DNA of 64,000 bases from Pararhodobacter sp. (GTDB taxonomy: Bacteria > Pseudomonadota > Alphaproteobacteria > Rhodobacterales > Rhodobacteraceae): assembly GCF_034676545.1 (NCBI RefSeq), contig NZ_JAUCBZ010000015.1:961001-1025000 (forward strand). Reading direction: 5' to 3'. The position numbers and the translations under genes are program-made. The notes beneath the pieces were generated by a model. The model saw only the letters and a program-made list of their open reading frames with translations, was not told the origin of the DNA and ran no database searches. Within the stretch, counting starts at the first letter, position 1; the number at the start of each line of letters is the position of its first letter. Below, in pieces: positions 1-8,685 of the stretch.

Positions 1-728
1 GTCACCGATTGCCCAAGGCCGTGGGCGATTTCCTTGGTGGCGGTCTTGATGATCGCGTGATTGTCGGCGGTGGTCAGCGCGTCGGCGTAGCGCACGTTGA
101 CCTCGGCTTGCGCGGCATCGGCCTCGCCCTTGGTGCATTCCACCGGGATCCCGGCGCCATACAACCCGTTGCGCAGGGCGCGCATCAGGGGTTCCTCGCG
201 GGCGGTCTGGAAAATCGCGTAATCCTCGTTGTTGGTGGAGACGGGGATCAGATCGCGGTGCAGCTCGCTGTAGGCGTTGGCGAAAACGTAAAACTCCAAC
301 TCGGTCGCCAGCATCGGCTCAAAGCCCATATCACGGGCGCGGGCGATCTGCCGTTTCAGGATCGCGCGGGGCGATTGCGGAACCTCTTGCTGGGTGTGCG
401 GGTCCAGCAGGTCGCACAGCACCAGCGCCGCGCCCTCGGCCCAGGGAATCCGGCGCAGCGTGTTCAGATCGGGGCGCATGATATAATCGCCATAGCCCTT
501 TTCCCAACTGGCCGAGGCATAGCCGGGAACCGTGTTCATCTCCATGTCGGTGGTCAACAGGTAGTTGCAGCAATGCGTCTCGCGCCAGCCGTGTTCGATA
601 AAATTCGCCGCGTGAAAGCGTTTGCCCATCAAGCGGCCCTGCATGTCGATGGCCGCCACGATCACGGTGTCGATCTCGCCCGCGGTGGTGGCCTTGGTCA
701 GGGCCTCAAGGGTCATGTATCCGGGCAT
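1..728 (-). CDS. Glutamine synthetase-family ligase, C-terminus cut by the window edge
   Basis: About 242 N-terminal residues are visible, starting MPGYMTLEAL; the rest lies outside the window. The segment VIVAAIDMQGRLMGKRF and the metal-ligand stretch ATELEFYVF are typical of glutamine synthetase-family enzymes that ligate glutamate to amines (PuuA / GlnT / type III-like). The start at 728 follows a clear GGAGG 7 bases upstream and lies 12 bases after the stop of the upstream amidohydrolase gene, so the two are co-transcribed. Pairing with an N-formylglutamate amidohydrolase-like gene suggests gamma-glutamyl amine or polyamine catabolism rather than primary ammonia assimilation. That assignment is inference; the family call is firm. 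Confidence 0.85.
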   Translation of the reverse strand, partial: MPGYMTLEALTKATTAGEIDTVIVAAIDMQGRLMGKRFHAANFIEHGWRETHCCNYLLTTDMEMNTVPGYASASWEKGYGDYIMRPDLNTLRRIPWAEGAALVLCDLLDPHTQQEVPQSPRAILKRQIARARDMGFEPMLATELEFYVFANAYSELHRDLIPVSTNNEDYAIFQTAREEPLMRALRNGLYGAGIPVECTKGEADAAQAEVNVRYADALTTADNHAIIKTATKEIAHGLGQSV

Positions 729-740
729 TTCAGCCTCCAG

Positions 741-1577
741 TCAGGGGTGCAGCAACCCCGCACGATGCAGGGCCTCGGCGAGGATCGGGGCGAGGCGGGC
801 GGCCATCGCGTCTTGCGCCGGGGCGTCGGCGATCAGGTCGTTGCGGATTTCCAGCATGGAGTGACGCAGCCGCAGGGGTCCGGCCTGCACGCGCGTCGTA
901 TGCGCCACGTCGCTTTGCGCGGAATAGGGTTCATTGAGGCGCGTCACCAGCCCGCAGCCCTCGGCCGCGCGCAGGATTTCAAGCGCGATGTCGTCATCGT
1001 CATCAAACAGGATGCCGAATTCCACGTCGCGTTTCTGGTCGAAATAGGTGGGCGTGAAGGAATGAATGGCGATCACCACCGGGCGGCGGCCACGGGTGAC
1101 AAGTTTGCTGATTTCCGCCGTCGCCGTGGCGTGAAACGGCAGGTAGATCGCGTCGAGACGGGCCAGGCGGTCGGCGGTGCCCAGCGCATGATTGCCGGGC
1201 ACATCGTAGAATTCCGAGGTTTTCGGCATGGCGTTCGGGTGGTCCGCCGGGCGGTTGAGGTCATAGACCAGCCGCGACAGCGGCGCATGGACCAGTACCG
1301 CACCGCCACATGCCGGGGCCAACCGCGCCGCCAGACCGCGCGACAGGCCCAGTGCGCCGATGTCATAGGCGGCGTGAGAGGCGCGGGTTTTCGCGTCCAG
1401 CCCCAGATCGCCGCCCAACTCGGGCCAATCCTCGGGCAGGGCGTTCGAGGCATGTTCGCAGATCAGCACAAGGCCGGGGATTTGCGCGTCATGGCCGGGC
1501 TGGCCATCGCTGCGCCATGTTTCGACATGGCCCGGAAACCGGGGCAAGGGGCGCGAGTTGGGGGGCGTGTCGGTCAT
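741..1577 (-). CDS. N-formylglutamate amidohydrolase family protein
   Basis: 278 residues, normal for the family. Conserved blocks are CEHASNALP near residue 40 (metal-binding motif EHASN), VVIAIHSFTP near 165 and the C-terminal LEIRNDL block near 245. These zinc amidohydrolases cleave N-formylglutamate (HutG-type) or related N-acyl and gamma-glutamyl substrates in the cytoplasm. The gene directly precedes the glutamine synthetase-family gene with a 12-base gap, a common alphaproteobacterial pairing, so a role in gamma-glutamyl amine breakdown is more likely than classical histidine use; no other hut gene is visible. Confidence 0.85.
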   Translation of the reverse strand: MTDTPPNSRPLPRFPGHVETWRSDGQPGHDAQIPGLVLICEHASNALPEDWPELGGDLGLDAKTRASHAAYDIGALGLSRGLAARLAPACGGAVLVHAPLSRLVYDLNRPADHPNAMPKTSEFYDVPGNHALGTADRLARLDAIYLPFHATATAEISKLVTRGRRPVVIAIHSFTPTYFDQKRDVEFGILFDDDDDIALEILRAAEGCGLVTRLNEPYSAQSDVAHTTRVQAGPLRLRHSMLEIRNDLIADAPAQDAMAARLAPILAEALHRAGLLHP

Positions 1578-1675
1578 GGGTGGCCTGTGGTTGTGCTTGT
1601 CTTGCAGGGTGTTGCATCGGGGCTTGGGGCGTCAAGGGCTTTCGGTCGGCGGCGGGCAAGGCGCGGCGCTCTGTC

Positions 1676-2431
1676 TCAGAGCACGGAAACCAGCGCTGCC
1701 GACATCGCCAGCGCCGCGCCAAAGGGCACGCGGCCCAGCCGGTTCAGCGGCCGACCCTTGCGCCATGCGCGCAGCGCCGACAGCGCCAGCGCGGTGAGCG
1801 CGGCGAGCAGCACCATGATCGGCAGGTGCTCCACCCCCAGCGCCAGACCCAGCGCGGCCATCAGCTTGACGTCGCCCAAGCCCATCCCGTCGCGCCCGCT
1901 GCGCCAGCGATAGGCCGCGCGCAGCAGCCAGAAACTGCCGCCCCCCGCCAGCGCGCCGATGGCGGCCTGCAATGCGCGGTCACTCAGCGGCGGCCAGCCG
2001 GTGCCGTCGCCTGCAAGGGTCAGCGCCAGCCCCAGCAGGGCGGCGGTCAGGGTCAGCGCGTCGGGCAAGCGAAACGACCGCAGGTCGGCAAGCGCCAGCC
2101 CCAGCAAGGCCCACATCCACGCCGCCAGCAGCAACGCGCGCGCGGGGTCGGGGGCGCTGAGGGCGGCGGCGAGGCCGAACAGCGCGCCGATCGCCTCGGC
2201 CTGAAACAGCAAGGGCGGGATGCGCGCCTGACAGGTCGCACAGCGCCCGCGCAACACAAGATACGAAGCCACGGGGACAAGGTGCCGCGCCCGCAGGGGG
2301 GTGCCACAGGTCCGACAGGCCGAGCGCGACAGGGCAATCGCCTCGCCGCGCACCAGCCGCTCGGCGACCAGCGCCACAAAAGACCCCATCGCCGCCCCCA
2401 GAAGGGCCATCAGCGCGGCAAAGGCGAGCAT
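1676..2431 (-). CDS. gspO: Type IV prepilin leader peptidase (GspO/PilD)
   Basis: 251 residues counted from the internal ATG at 2431, which has a G-rich Shine-Dalgarno 5 bases upstream; an upstream ATG at 2449 would add six residues. The membrane aspartyl protease cleaves after the glycine of G-[FL]-T-L-I-E leaders and N-methylates the new N-terminus. Two CxxC pairs (CRTC about 39-42, CATC about 64-67) form the cytoplasmic zinc domain, and the two catalytic aspartates lie in LADLRSFRLPD (about D116) and GMGLGDVK (about D187). Multiple hydrophobic segments follow. It is transcribed divergently from gspG, whose pseudopilin products are its expected substrates. Confidence 0.92.
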   Translation of the reverse strand: MLAFAALMALLGAAMGSFVALVAERLVRGEAIALSRSACRTCGTPLRARHLVPVASYLVLRGRCATCQARIPPLLFQAEAIGALFGLAAALSAPDPARALLLAAWMWALLGLALADLRSFRLPDALTLTAALLGLALTLAGDGTGWPPLSDRALQAAIGALAGGGSFWLLRAAYRWRSGRDGMGLGDVKLMAALGLALGVEHLPIMVLLAALTALALSALRAWRKGRPLNRLGRVPFGAALAMSAALVSVL

Positions 2432-2512
2432 GTTTTCCCCCCGACGCATGGTTGTGCGGCGCGCGGCAGCGGGCTAGTCTGCGGATCGGTAAAGAGTGGG
2501 CAGGAGACGCAC

Positions 2513-2980
2513 ATGATCGAGAGTGCTAGCAGAGCATCGCGGCGCATGAAAGGCGCAGGGTTGCGCATGGACGCGGGCCTGACGCTGATCGAGCTGATGG
2601 TCGTCGTGGTGATCCTGGCGCTGCTGGCCGTGGTCATCGTGCCGCGCGTCATCGACCGCCCGGATCAGGCGCGGGCGGCGCGGGCACAGGCCGATATCGC
2701 GGCGCTGAGTTCGGCGGTGAATCTCTATCGTCTGGACACCGGCGGCTTCCCGACCACCGAACAGGGTCTGCGCGCTTTGGTCGAACGTCCGACACCCGCG
2801 CCTGCGAATTGGGCGACCGGCGGCTATCTGGATCGTGTGCCCGAAGACCCCTGGGGGCGGCCCTATCTGTATCTTTCGCCCGGTGTGCATGGCCCGTTCG
2901 ATATCGTCAGCCAAGGGGCCGATGGCCGCCCCGGAGGGACCGGAACGGATGCCGATATCACCTCGTGGCAGGGCGAATAA
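2513..2980 (+). CDS. gspG: Type II secretion major pseudopilin GspG
   Basis: 155 residues. The ATG at 2513 has AGGAGA 6 bases upstream, which fixes the start despite long upstream read-through in this frame. The 22-residue leader ends AG before LTLIEL, so position +1 is Leu rather than the usual Phe, and Glu is at +5 (E27). The body shows the GspG hallmarks DTGGFPTTEQGLRAL, DPWGRPY and a C-terminal GxD-type calcium-loop region. It is the first gene of the gspGHIJKLMN run and forms the shaft of the pseudopilus that pushes folded exoproteins through the secretin. Confidence 0.95.
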   Translation: MIESASRASRRMKGAGLRMDAGLTLIELMVVVVILALLAVVIVPRVIDRPDQARAARAQADIAALSSAVNLYRLDTGGFPTTEQGLRALVERPTPAPANWATGGYLDRVPEDPWGRPYLYLSPGVHGPFDIVSQGADGRPGGTGTDADITSWQGE

Positions 2981-3461
2981 GCGGCCCGGCGCGGCCGGGT
3001 TCACCCTGATCGAACTGCTGGTTGTCGTGACCCTCATCGCGATCCTGTCGGTGGGTGTCGGGCTGGGGACGGGGGGCGTTTTCTCGCGCGCGTCGGACAG
3101 CCCGAGCGCGGTTGCACAGCGTTTCTCGGATGCCATGACGCAGGCCCGCGATGCGGCGATCCTGGGCCGCGCGCCTGTCGGCCTGCGCGTGCAGCAGAAC
3201 GGTTGGGTGCAGGAACGCCGCAGTGCCGAGGGCGAATGGCACGCCTCTGAGCCGCCGGTTTCGAGTGCCCGCGCCGACCTGTCCTGGGTGATCGACGGGC
3301 GCAGCTACAGGCCGCCGATCGGCGCGCCCTCGCCGGGGCAAGCGCCGCCGGTGGTGTTCCTGCCGGACGGGCGCAACAGCGTGGTGTCGCTGGAGATCAC
3401 CAGCCGGAATGACCGGGTGCACTGCGAGGCCGATGGTTGGGGGGCGGTGGCATGTCGCTGA
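2949..3461 (+). CDS. gspH: Type II secretion minor pseudopilin GspH
   Basis: 170 residues. ATG 2949 lies inside the 3' end of gspG (32-base overlap) with GGAGGG about 11 bases upstream. The prepilin cleavage site is AAG before FTLIELLVV, with Glu at +5 (E22). The rest is the variable GspH beta-domain. Overlap with both neighbours indicates translational coupling within the gsp operon. GspH is a minor pseudopilin near the pseudopilus tip. Confidence 0.88.
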   Translation: MPISPRGRANKRPGAAGFTLIELLVVVTLIAILSVGVGLGTGGVFSRASDSPSAVAQRFSDAMTQARDAAILGRAPVGLRVQQNGWVQERRSAEGEWHASEPPVSSARADLSWVIDGRSYRPPIGAPSPGQAPPVVFLPDGRNSVVSLEITSRNDRVHCEADGWGAVACR

Positions 3462-3814
3462 AATCCGGCCGCGGCTTTACCCTGATCGAGTTGGTGATCG
3501 CGGTGGCGATCCTGTCGATCGGCACGATTGCCGCCTATCGCAGTTTCGACGCGGCGCAACGCGGGATCGGCGGTCAGATTCCCCGGTTGCTGGCGTCCGA
3601 AGTCGCGCTGAACCGCGCCGCAGAGTTGAACCTGGCGGGGATGGCGGCGGGGCGGGGCCTGGCCTCGCAGGTGGACATGGGGCGCACGCGCTGGGCGGTC
3701 TCGGTCATCGAGACCGCAACCGCTGGCGGGCTGATCGAGGCGGAGATCCTGGTCAGCGCCGCCGACAGTCCGGGCGCGCGCCTCGTGGTGTATGTGCCGG
3801 TGGATGCACCATGA
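3452..3814 (+). CDS. gspI: Type II secretion minor pseudopilin GspI
   Basis: 120 residues from ATG 3452, overlapping gspH by 10 bases with a G-rich ribosome-binding site; ATG 3437 would add five residues. The leader MSLKSGRG is followed by FTLIELVIAVAIL with Glu +5 (E13). The size fits GspI, the core of the GspI-J-K tip complex. The stop overlaps the gspJ start as ATGA. Confidence 0.88.
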   Translation: MSLKSGRGFTLIELVIAVAILSIGTIAAYRSFDAAQRGIGGQIPRLLASEVALNRAAELNLAGMAAGRGLASQVDMGRTRWAVSVIETATAGGLIEAEILVSAADSPGARLVVYVPVDAP

Positions 3815-4365
3815 CCCGGCGCAATCGCGGCTTTACCCTGATCGAACTGCTGGTGGCGATGGCGATCCTGGCCGTGGTCTCGCTGATGGCCGTGCAATCG
3901 CTGAGCGGCGCGCTGTTTCAGCGCGAGGTGATGACCCGCGTCGATCAAACGGCGGCGGATCTGGCGCGGGTTCTGGCGCTGCTCCGGCACGATCTGGAGG
4001 CCGCAGCCCCCTTGGCGCAACGCGATGCCGCCGGGCTGGCGTTGCCGGCGATCACCGTGCAGCGCAACGGATTTTCCCTGATGCGCTCAGGGGTTGCGCC
4101 CATGCCGGGTGGCGAGGGCGGCGGGTTTGGCCGGGTTGACTGGGCGCTGGCGGCGGATGGCACCCTGTCACGCCGCCTCACGCCGGATACGGCGCGCGAC
4201 GAGGCCCCGCGGGTGGCGTTGCTGACGCAGGTGTCGAACCTGTCGCTGGAGGCCTTGGGCGGCGCGATGCCCACTGCCGACGACCCCACGCTGCTGCCAC
4301 GGGGGTTTGCGGTGACCGTCACCCACGCGCAGCACGGCGCGCTGCGGCTGGTGGTGGCGAGATGA
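3811..4365 (+). CDS. gspJ: Type II secretion minor pseudopilin GspJ
   Basis: 184 residues. Leader MTRRNRG is followed by FTLIELLVAMAIL (Glu at +5, E12). Position between gspI and gspK, the length and the conserved helical N-terminus identify the minor pseudopilin GspJ, which pairs with GspI and GspK at the pseudopilus tip. Start and stop both overlap neighbours as ATGA. Confidence 0.9.
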   Translation: MTRRNRGFTLIELLVAMAILAVVSLMAVQSLSGALFQREVMTRVDQTAADLARVLALLRHDLEAAAPLAQRDAAGLALPAITVQRNGFSLMRSGVAPMPGGEGGGFGRVDWALAADGTLSRRLTPDTARDEAPRVALLTQVSNLSLEALGGAMPTADDPTLLPRGFAVTVTHAQHGALRLVVAR

Positions 4366-5279
4366 GGCGCGCAAGACATCCGTCGCGCGGCGTGGCCTTG
4401 ATCCAGGCGCTGGTCATCGTGGCGGCAATTGCGGCGGTGGCGGCGGCACTGATGCTGCGCGCCGAGTCCGCGCGTCAACGCCTGTCAACGCGCCTCGAGG
4501 CCGATCAGGTGGCGCTGTATCTTGAGAGCGCGGTGGCCATCGTCGGCGCGCAACTTCAGGCCATTCCGCCCGACAGCGCCCTGCATCGCGGGCAGGATTG
4601 GGCGCGACCCCGGTCGGGGATCTTGATTGATCGCGGGGTAATGGCGTGGCAGGTCGATGATCTGCAAGCGCGGTTCAACGTCAACACGCTGAACGGGACG
4701 GATCCGCCGCATGACAGTGCGCGCGAGGCCTTCCTCCGGCTGGCCATTGATCACGGCATTCGGCGTGACACGGCGCGTCGTCTGGCCGATGCGCTGGGCG
4801 CGGAGCCCGACGCGCGCGCGGCTGCGCTGGGCGATCTGGTGTTGCCGCTGCCGCTGGTCGATCCGCGCCAATTGACGCCGCTTGCGCCCGATGAAGGCGA
4901 GGACTGGTTGGCGTTCGTGCAGGTTCTCTCGGCGCTGCCCGCCGCGACGCCGATGACCATCAACACGCTGGAGCCAACGGTGCTGCGAGCGCTGATGCCG
5001 GATGTGCCCTCGGCGATGCTCAGCGCGCTGGAGCGGCATCTGCGGCGCGACCCGCCGGGCTCGCTGGACGCATTGTATGACTGGTCCACGACCACGTTAT
5101 CGCCCGAGGTCTCGGCAGCGTTGCAGTCGCTGGTGCTGGCGACCACCTCGGATTGGTTCATCGCCACCTTCGAGGCACGCCTTGACACGCTGCGCCTGCG
5201 AAGGTCAGTTGTGCTGAACCGTGATGGCGCGCAGGGGCGTAGCTCTGTGTATCTGTCCATCCCCGAGTCCGAGTTCTGA
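4362..5279 (+). CDS. gspK: Type II secretion minor pseudopilin GspK
   Basis: 305 residues, the usual large pseudopilin size. The leader MRRARHPSRG is followed by VALIQALVIVAAI: the +5 residue is Gln instead of Glu, as expected for GspK, the one pseudopilin that normally lacks Glu5 and caps the tip. The segment LQARFNVNTLNG near residue 100 is the conserved GspK DLxxRFNLN block. The ATGA overlap with gspJ and TGATG overlap with gspL indicate coupled translation. Confidence 0.92.
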   Translation: MRRARHPSRGVALIQALVIVAAIAAVAAALMLRAESARQRLSTRLEADQVALYLESAVAIVGAQLQAIPPDSALHRGQDWARPRSGILIDRGVMAWQVDDLQARFNVNTLNGTDPPHDSAREAFLRLAIDHGIRRDTARRLADALGAEPDARAAALGDLVLPLPLVDPRQLTPLAPDEGEDWLAFVQVLSALPAATPMTINTLEPTVLRALMPDVPSAMLSALERHLRRDPPGSLDALYDWSTTTLSPEVSAALQSLVLATTSDWFIATFEARLDTLRLRRSVVLNRDGAQGRSSVYLSIPESEF

Positions 5280-6472
5280 TGTCGAAATCGCGATCAACCC
5301 GAACAACGCCCAACCGCCGCGTGGCTTTGCCATTGTGGCGGCTTGGCGATGGGCAACCGCCCGCCGGGCCGTTCATCGCGCTGGTGCCGGGGGCCGAGGC
5401 GCCGTTGATCACGCTTGCCTTGCCCGCCTCGCTCAAGGGCGTCGCGCGCGAGGATGTCGCACGGCGTCAGGCGCAAGACCGGCTGGGCGGCAAGGGGAGC
5501 GCGCTGGATATCCGCCCGGCGCGGCTGGCGGCTGGCGATGGCTGGACCCGCGTGGTCGTGGCGGATCGCGCGCAGGTGGCGCGCTGGCGGACGTCTCTGG
5601 GCGCGGCCAGCAGCCGGTGTCGTGGTCTGGTGCCGGATTACATGGCGCTGCCCAGTGCGCCCGGTCTGTGGAGCTTTGACCAGTCCGGCGACCGGATCTG
5701 CGCGCGGCTTGGCCCTGAGGATGGCTTCACCGCCGAACCCGCGCTGGCCGCGCCGTTGATCCGTCAGGCGCTGCATCAAGCCCGCGCCGCCAACACGCTG
5801 CCCCGCGCGATCTTGTGGACCGGCGCGCGCAACCCGACGCTTGAGGCGCTGTTCGAGGGGCTGTCCGTGGTGCCGCGTGCCGAGGATTTGCCCGATATGC
5901 TGCGCCCGAAAGCCATGGCGCATGGCGAATTGGCGCTGGATTTTGCCCGTGACCCACGCGCCGACGCCGAGGCCATCGAGACAAGCATCCGGCGTCTGGT
6001 CTGGCCTGCGATCTTGCTGCTGATGGCGGCAATCGGCTGGGCCGGAGCGACGATGATCTCCATTCGCAACGATCTCGCCACTGCTCGGGCCGTCGAGGCG
6101 CAGACCGTTGCCGCCGCACGGCGCGATCTTTTGGGCGCGGGGCCGATCCTTGATTTACGCGTGCAAGTGGCGCGCGCGCTGGAGGCACGGCGCGGCGGCG
6201 CGGCGGCCGATGCGGCGCCCCTGGCCGGGCTGGATTTGCTGCGCGCGGTGGCCGAGGTCATGACCCGGACCGACGCGCGCGTTCTGGGTGTGGCGATGGG
6301 CCGCACGGTTGAAGGCGTCGTGCTGGACACCGTGGTCGATGATTTCCGCGCGCTGGACGGCGTCATTGCAACGCTGGAACAGGCCGGATTGATCGCCAGC
6401 CTCACCCGATCCGGGATCAACCCCGAGGGCGGGGTCGCCGCGACCCTGTCGGTACAGGGAGGTGCGTCATGA
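5279..6472 (+). CDS. gspL: Type II secretion inner-membrane protein GspL
   Basis: 397 residues. About 240 residues form the cytoplasmic actin-like domain that binds the GspE ATPase, followed by one transmembrane helix at about 240-262 and a periplasmic ferredoxin-like domain. Sequence identity in this family is low, so the call rests on topology, size and position between gspK and gspM. The start forms TGATG with the gspK stop. Confidence 0.85.
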   Translation: MSKSRSTRTTPNRRVALPLWRLGDGQPPAGPFIALVPGAEAPLITLALPASLKGVAREDVARRQAQDRLGGKGSALDIRPARLAAGDGWTRVVVADRAQVARWRTSLGAASSRCRGLVPDYMALPSAPGLWSFDQSGDRICARLGPEDGFTAEPALAAPLIRQALHQARAANTLPRAILWTGARNPTLEALFEGLSVVPRAEDLPDMLRPKAMAHGELALDFARDPRADAEAIETSIRRLVWPAILLLMAAIGWAGATMISIRNDLATARAVEAQTVAAARRDLLGAGPILDLRVQVARALEARRGGAAADAAPLAGLDLLRAVAEVMTRTDARVLGVAMGRTVEGVVLDTVVDDFRALDGVIATLEQAGLIASLTRSGINPEGGVAATLSVQGGAS

Positions 6473-6969
6473 TCGCCAATCTCTCCGCCCTCCTTGCGCA
6501 ACGATCCAGCCGGGAACAGCTGATGCTGGCGCTGTTGCTGTGGCTTGTGGTGCCGGTGGCCTTTGTCGGGCTGGTGCTGTTGCCGCTATCGGAGCAGCGC
6601 CGCACTGCCCGCGCCGCCCTGGCCGAGGCGACGGCGACGCAAACATGGTATCTGGCGCGGCAGGCGGATATCGCGGCGCTGCCGGTTGCCGATGCGCAGG
6701 TGCCCGACCCAAAGATCGAGGCGGTTGGCCTGGGCGGTATCGAGGCACGCCTGATCGACGCCGGGCTGCGCGGCGCGGTCACCTTGCTGGCAAACACCCA
6801 AGGCGACAACGTCTCGCTGACCCTGGCGAATGTGCCGTTCGAGGGCCTGATGCAATGGATCGAACTGCTGGAGGCCGACGCCGGTTATACGCTTGCGGCC
6901 CTGCAAATCGAGCGTGGCGAAGATGGTGGCCTGGTGTCGGCGGTGCTTCGGTTGGAGCCGCAGGCATGA
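6469..6969 (+). CDS. gspM: Type II secretion inner-membrane protein GspM
   Basis: 166 residues. A short cytoplasmic N-terminus is followed by one transmembrane helix at about 19-40 and a periplasmic domain containing PFEGLMQWIELLE, typical of GspM. It partners GspL in the inner-membrane platform. The start overlaps gspL and the stop overlaps gspN, both as ATGA. Confidence 0.87.
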   Translation: MIANLSALLAQRSSREQLMLALLLWLVVPVAFVGLVLLPLSEQRRTARAALAEATATQTWYLARQADIAALPVADAQVPDPKIEAVGLGGIEARLIDAGLRGAVTLLANTQGDNVSLTLANVPFEGLMQWIELLEADAGYTLAALQIERGEDGGLVSAVLRLEPQA

Positions 6970-7484
6970 TCCGGGGCGTGGTGATCCTTTTGGCGCTGGT
7001 CATCGGCTTGGCAACGGCGTTTGTCATTGGCGGGCGCGTGGCGCATCTGCGGATGGTCTTTGGCACGGCGCTGCCCGCGTGGAGCACACAGTTGGAGGCC
7101 GACGCCGGGGTGCTCTCGGGTCAGGGCACGGTGAACGGTGCTTTGCTGCGCTGGCGCATGACCGGCGTTGATCTGGCCGGGCCGCGCTGGCAGGTGGCGC
7201 TGTCCGGGGCGGAGTGGCAGGTCAGCGGCGTGGCGCATTGGCAGGGCACACGGCTGCGGGTGGAGGATCTGGCGGGGCTGATCCCGGCGTCGCAACTGAG
7301 CGCCATGGCGCGCGGGATGCTGGCGATCAGCGCGGGGTCGGTGGCGCTGGCGATGCCGCAAGGGGCGCTGACCGACGGACAGCTTGCGGCGCGCGGGCGC
7401 GATCTGGTGCTGGGCGATCCGCTGCCGGATGGCGAGATCGTGGTGACCTGGACCGAAGGCGCGTGGATCGCGGTCAGCCCGTAA
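6966..7484 (+). CDS. gspN: Type II secretion GspN-like protein
   Basis: 172 residues with one N-terminal transmembrane helix (about 3-24) and a periplasmic domain. ATG 6966 overlaps the gspM stop as ATGA. The position at the end of gspGHIJKLM and the segment VSGVAHWQGTRLRVEDLAG support GspN, a non-universal bitopic type II component, but it is shorter than the roughly 250 residues of classical GspN. The 3' end overlaps the converging gspF by 11 bases, leaving no room for a terminator between the two transcripts. Confidence 0.7.
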   Translation: MIRGVVILLALVIGLATAFVIGGRVAHLRMVFGTALPAWSTQLEADAGVLSGQGTVNGALLRWRMTGVDLAGPRWQVALSGAEWQVSGVAHWQGTRLRVEDLAGLIPASQLSAMARGMLAISAGSVALAMPQGALTDGQLAARGRDLVLGDPLPDGEIVVTWTEGAWIAVSP

Positions 7485-8685
7485 CCAGCGCCTGCATGTC
7501 GAAAATCGGCAGCAGGATCGCCAGAACGATTGTCAGCACCATCGCGCCGACCACCATCATCGAGGCGGGCTCGATGATCACCGACAGGCGCTTGCGCTCG
7601 GTGCGCAGCCAGGTTTCCGCCAGCACCGCCGCGCGCTCGGTCATCGGACCAAGCCGGGCCGAGGCCTCGCCGGCTTCGACCAGTTGCCGTGCGACCGGGT
7701 GCAAAAATGGCAATCTTTGCAACGCGGTAGACAGGCTTTCGCCACGCCGCAGCGCCTCGCCGGCCTCCTCGGCGTCGTTGCGAAACCGGGTGATATCCAC
7801 GACCCCGGCGGCAAACCGCAAGGCTTCGGTCAGCGGCAGACGGCTGTTGATCACCACGGCCAACGTGCGCAGATATTGCGCGGCGGTGGCCATGCGCATG
7901 AACCGACCGATCAGGGGCAGTCTGAGCAACATCCCATCGCGCCGGTCGCGCAATTTTGGGGTGCGGTTGATACCCATGATCAGCGCCACCAGCGCCAGAA
8001 CCGCGATCAGCAAGGCCAGCCAATGATCGCGGATGAAATCGACGATGGCCATGACGCTCAGGGTCAGGGGCGGCAAGGGGCGGCCGGTGGATTCAAACAT
8101 GCCGATGATTTCGGGGGCGACCGTGGTCATCAGGATCGCGCAGACAACAATGGCGACCACCGTGACAAAGGCCGGATAGACCAGCGCCGAGGTGATTGCC
8201 GCGCGGTCGCCTGCGCTGGTTTCAAGATGTTCGGCGAGGGTCTCGAACACGGCGTCCAGATCGCCCGATTGCTCGCCCGCGCGCACGGCCGCCGAATACC
8301 ACGCGGGCAAGGCCCCCCCGGCGCGGCCCAGGGCGTCGGCCATCGCCTCGCCTTGCAGCAAGCCCGCGCGGGCCTCGGCGGCGAGGCGTTCGATGCGCGC
8401 CGACCCGGCGGCCCCCTGCACGGCCTCCAGCGCGGTTTCCGCCGTCAGACCCGCACTGAGCAACACCGCCATTTGTCGGGTGAACACCGACAGCAAATCG
8501 CGGTTGATGGCGCGTTCGCGGCGTTTCGTTTGCCGGGCTTGCGTGGTGGCCTTGGCCTCGATGGTGCTGGGCATCAGGCCCAGAGCGGTGATGCGGTCCG
8601 AGGCGTCGGTCTCATCCTCGGCCACCACCACACCGCGCTTGCGCTTTCCGGCGCTGGAATAGGCGGTGTAGGCATAGGTTTTCAT
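7474..8685 (-). CDS. gspF: Type II secretion platform protein GspF
   Basis: 403 residues, full length. It has the GspF duplication: two cytoplasmic helical domains (about 70-190 and 270-395) each followed by membrane helices, with the conserved FTRQMAVLLSAGLTAETAL near 70 and LPFLHPVARQLVEAGEASARLG near 300. GspF is the polytopic core of the assembly platform. It is the last gene of the leftward gspCDEF unit and its start overlaps the gspE stop by 4 bases. Confidence 0.94.
   Translation of the reverse strand: MKTYAYTAYSSAGKRKRGVVVAEDETDASDRITALGLMPSTIEAKATTQARQTKRRERAINRDLLSVFTRQMAVLLSAGLTAETALEAVQGAAGSARIERLAAEARAGLLQGEAMADALGRAGGALPAWYSAAVRAGEQSGDLDAVFETLAEHLETSAGDRAAITSALVYPAFVTVVAIVVCAILMTTVAPEIIGMFESTGRPLPPLTLSVMAIVDFIRDHWLALLIAVLALVALIMGINRTPKLRDRRDGMLLRLPLIGRFMRMATAAQYLRTLAVVINSRLPLTEALRFAAGVVDITRFRNDAEEAGEALRRGESLSTALQRLPFLHPVARQLVEAGEASARLGPMTERAAVLAETWLRTERKRLSVIIEPASMMVVGAMVLTIVLAILLPIFDMQALVTG

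Noticed and set aside
9..1913. 634-codon open frame on the plus strand
   Set aside because: It lies antisense to the glutamine synthetase-like and amidohydrolase genes, whose motifs are clear. Low-complexity translation typical of shadow frames.
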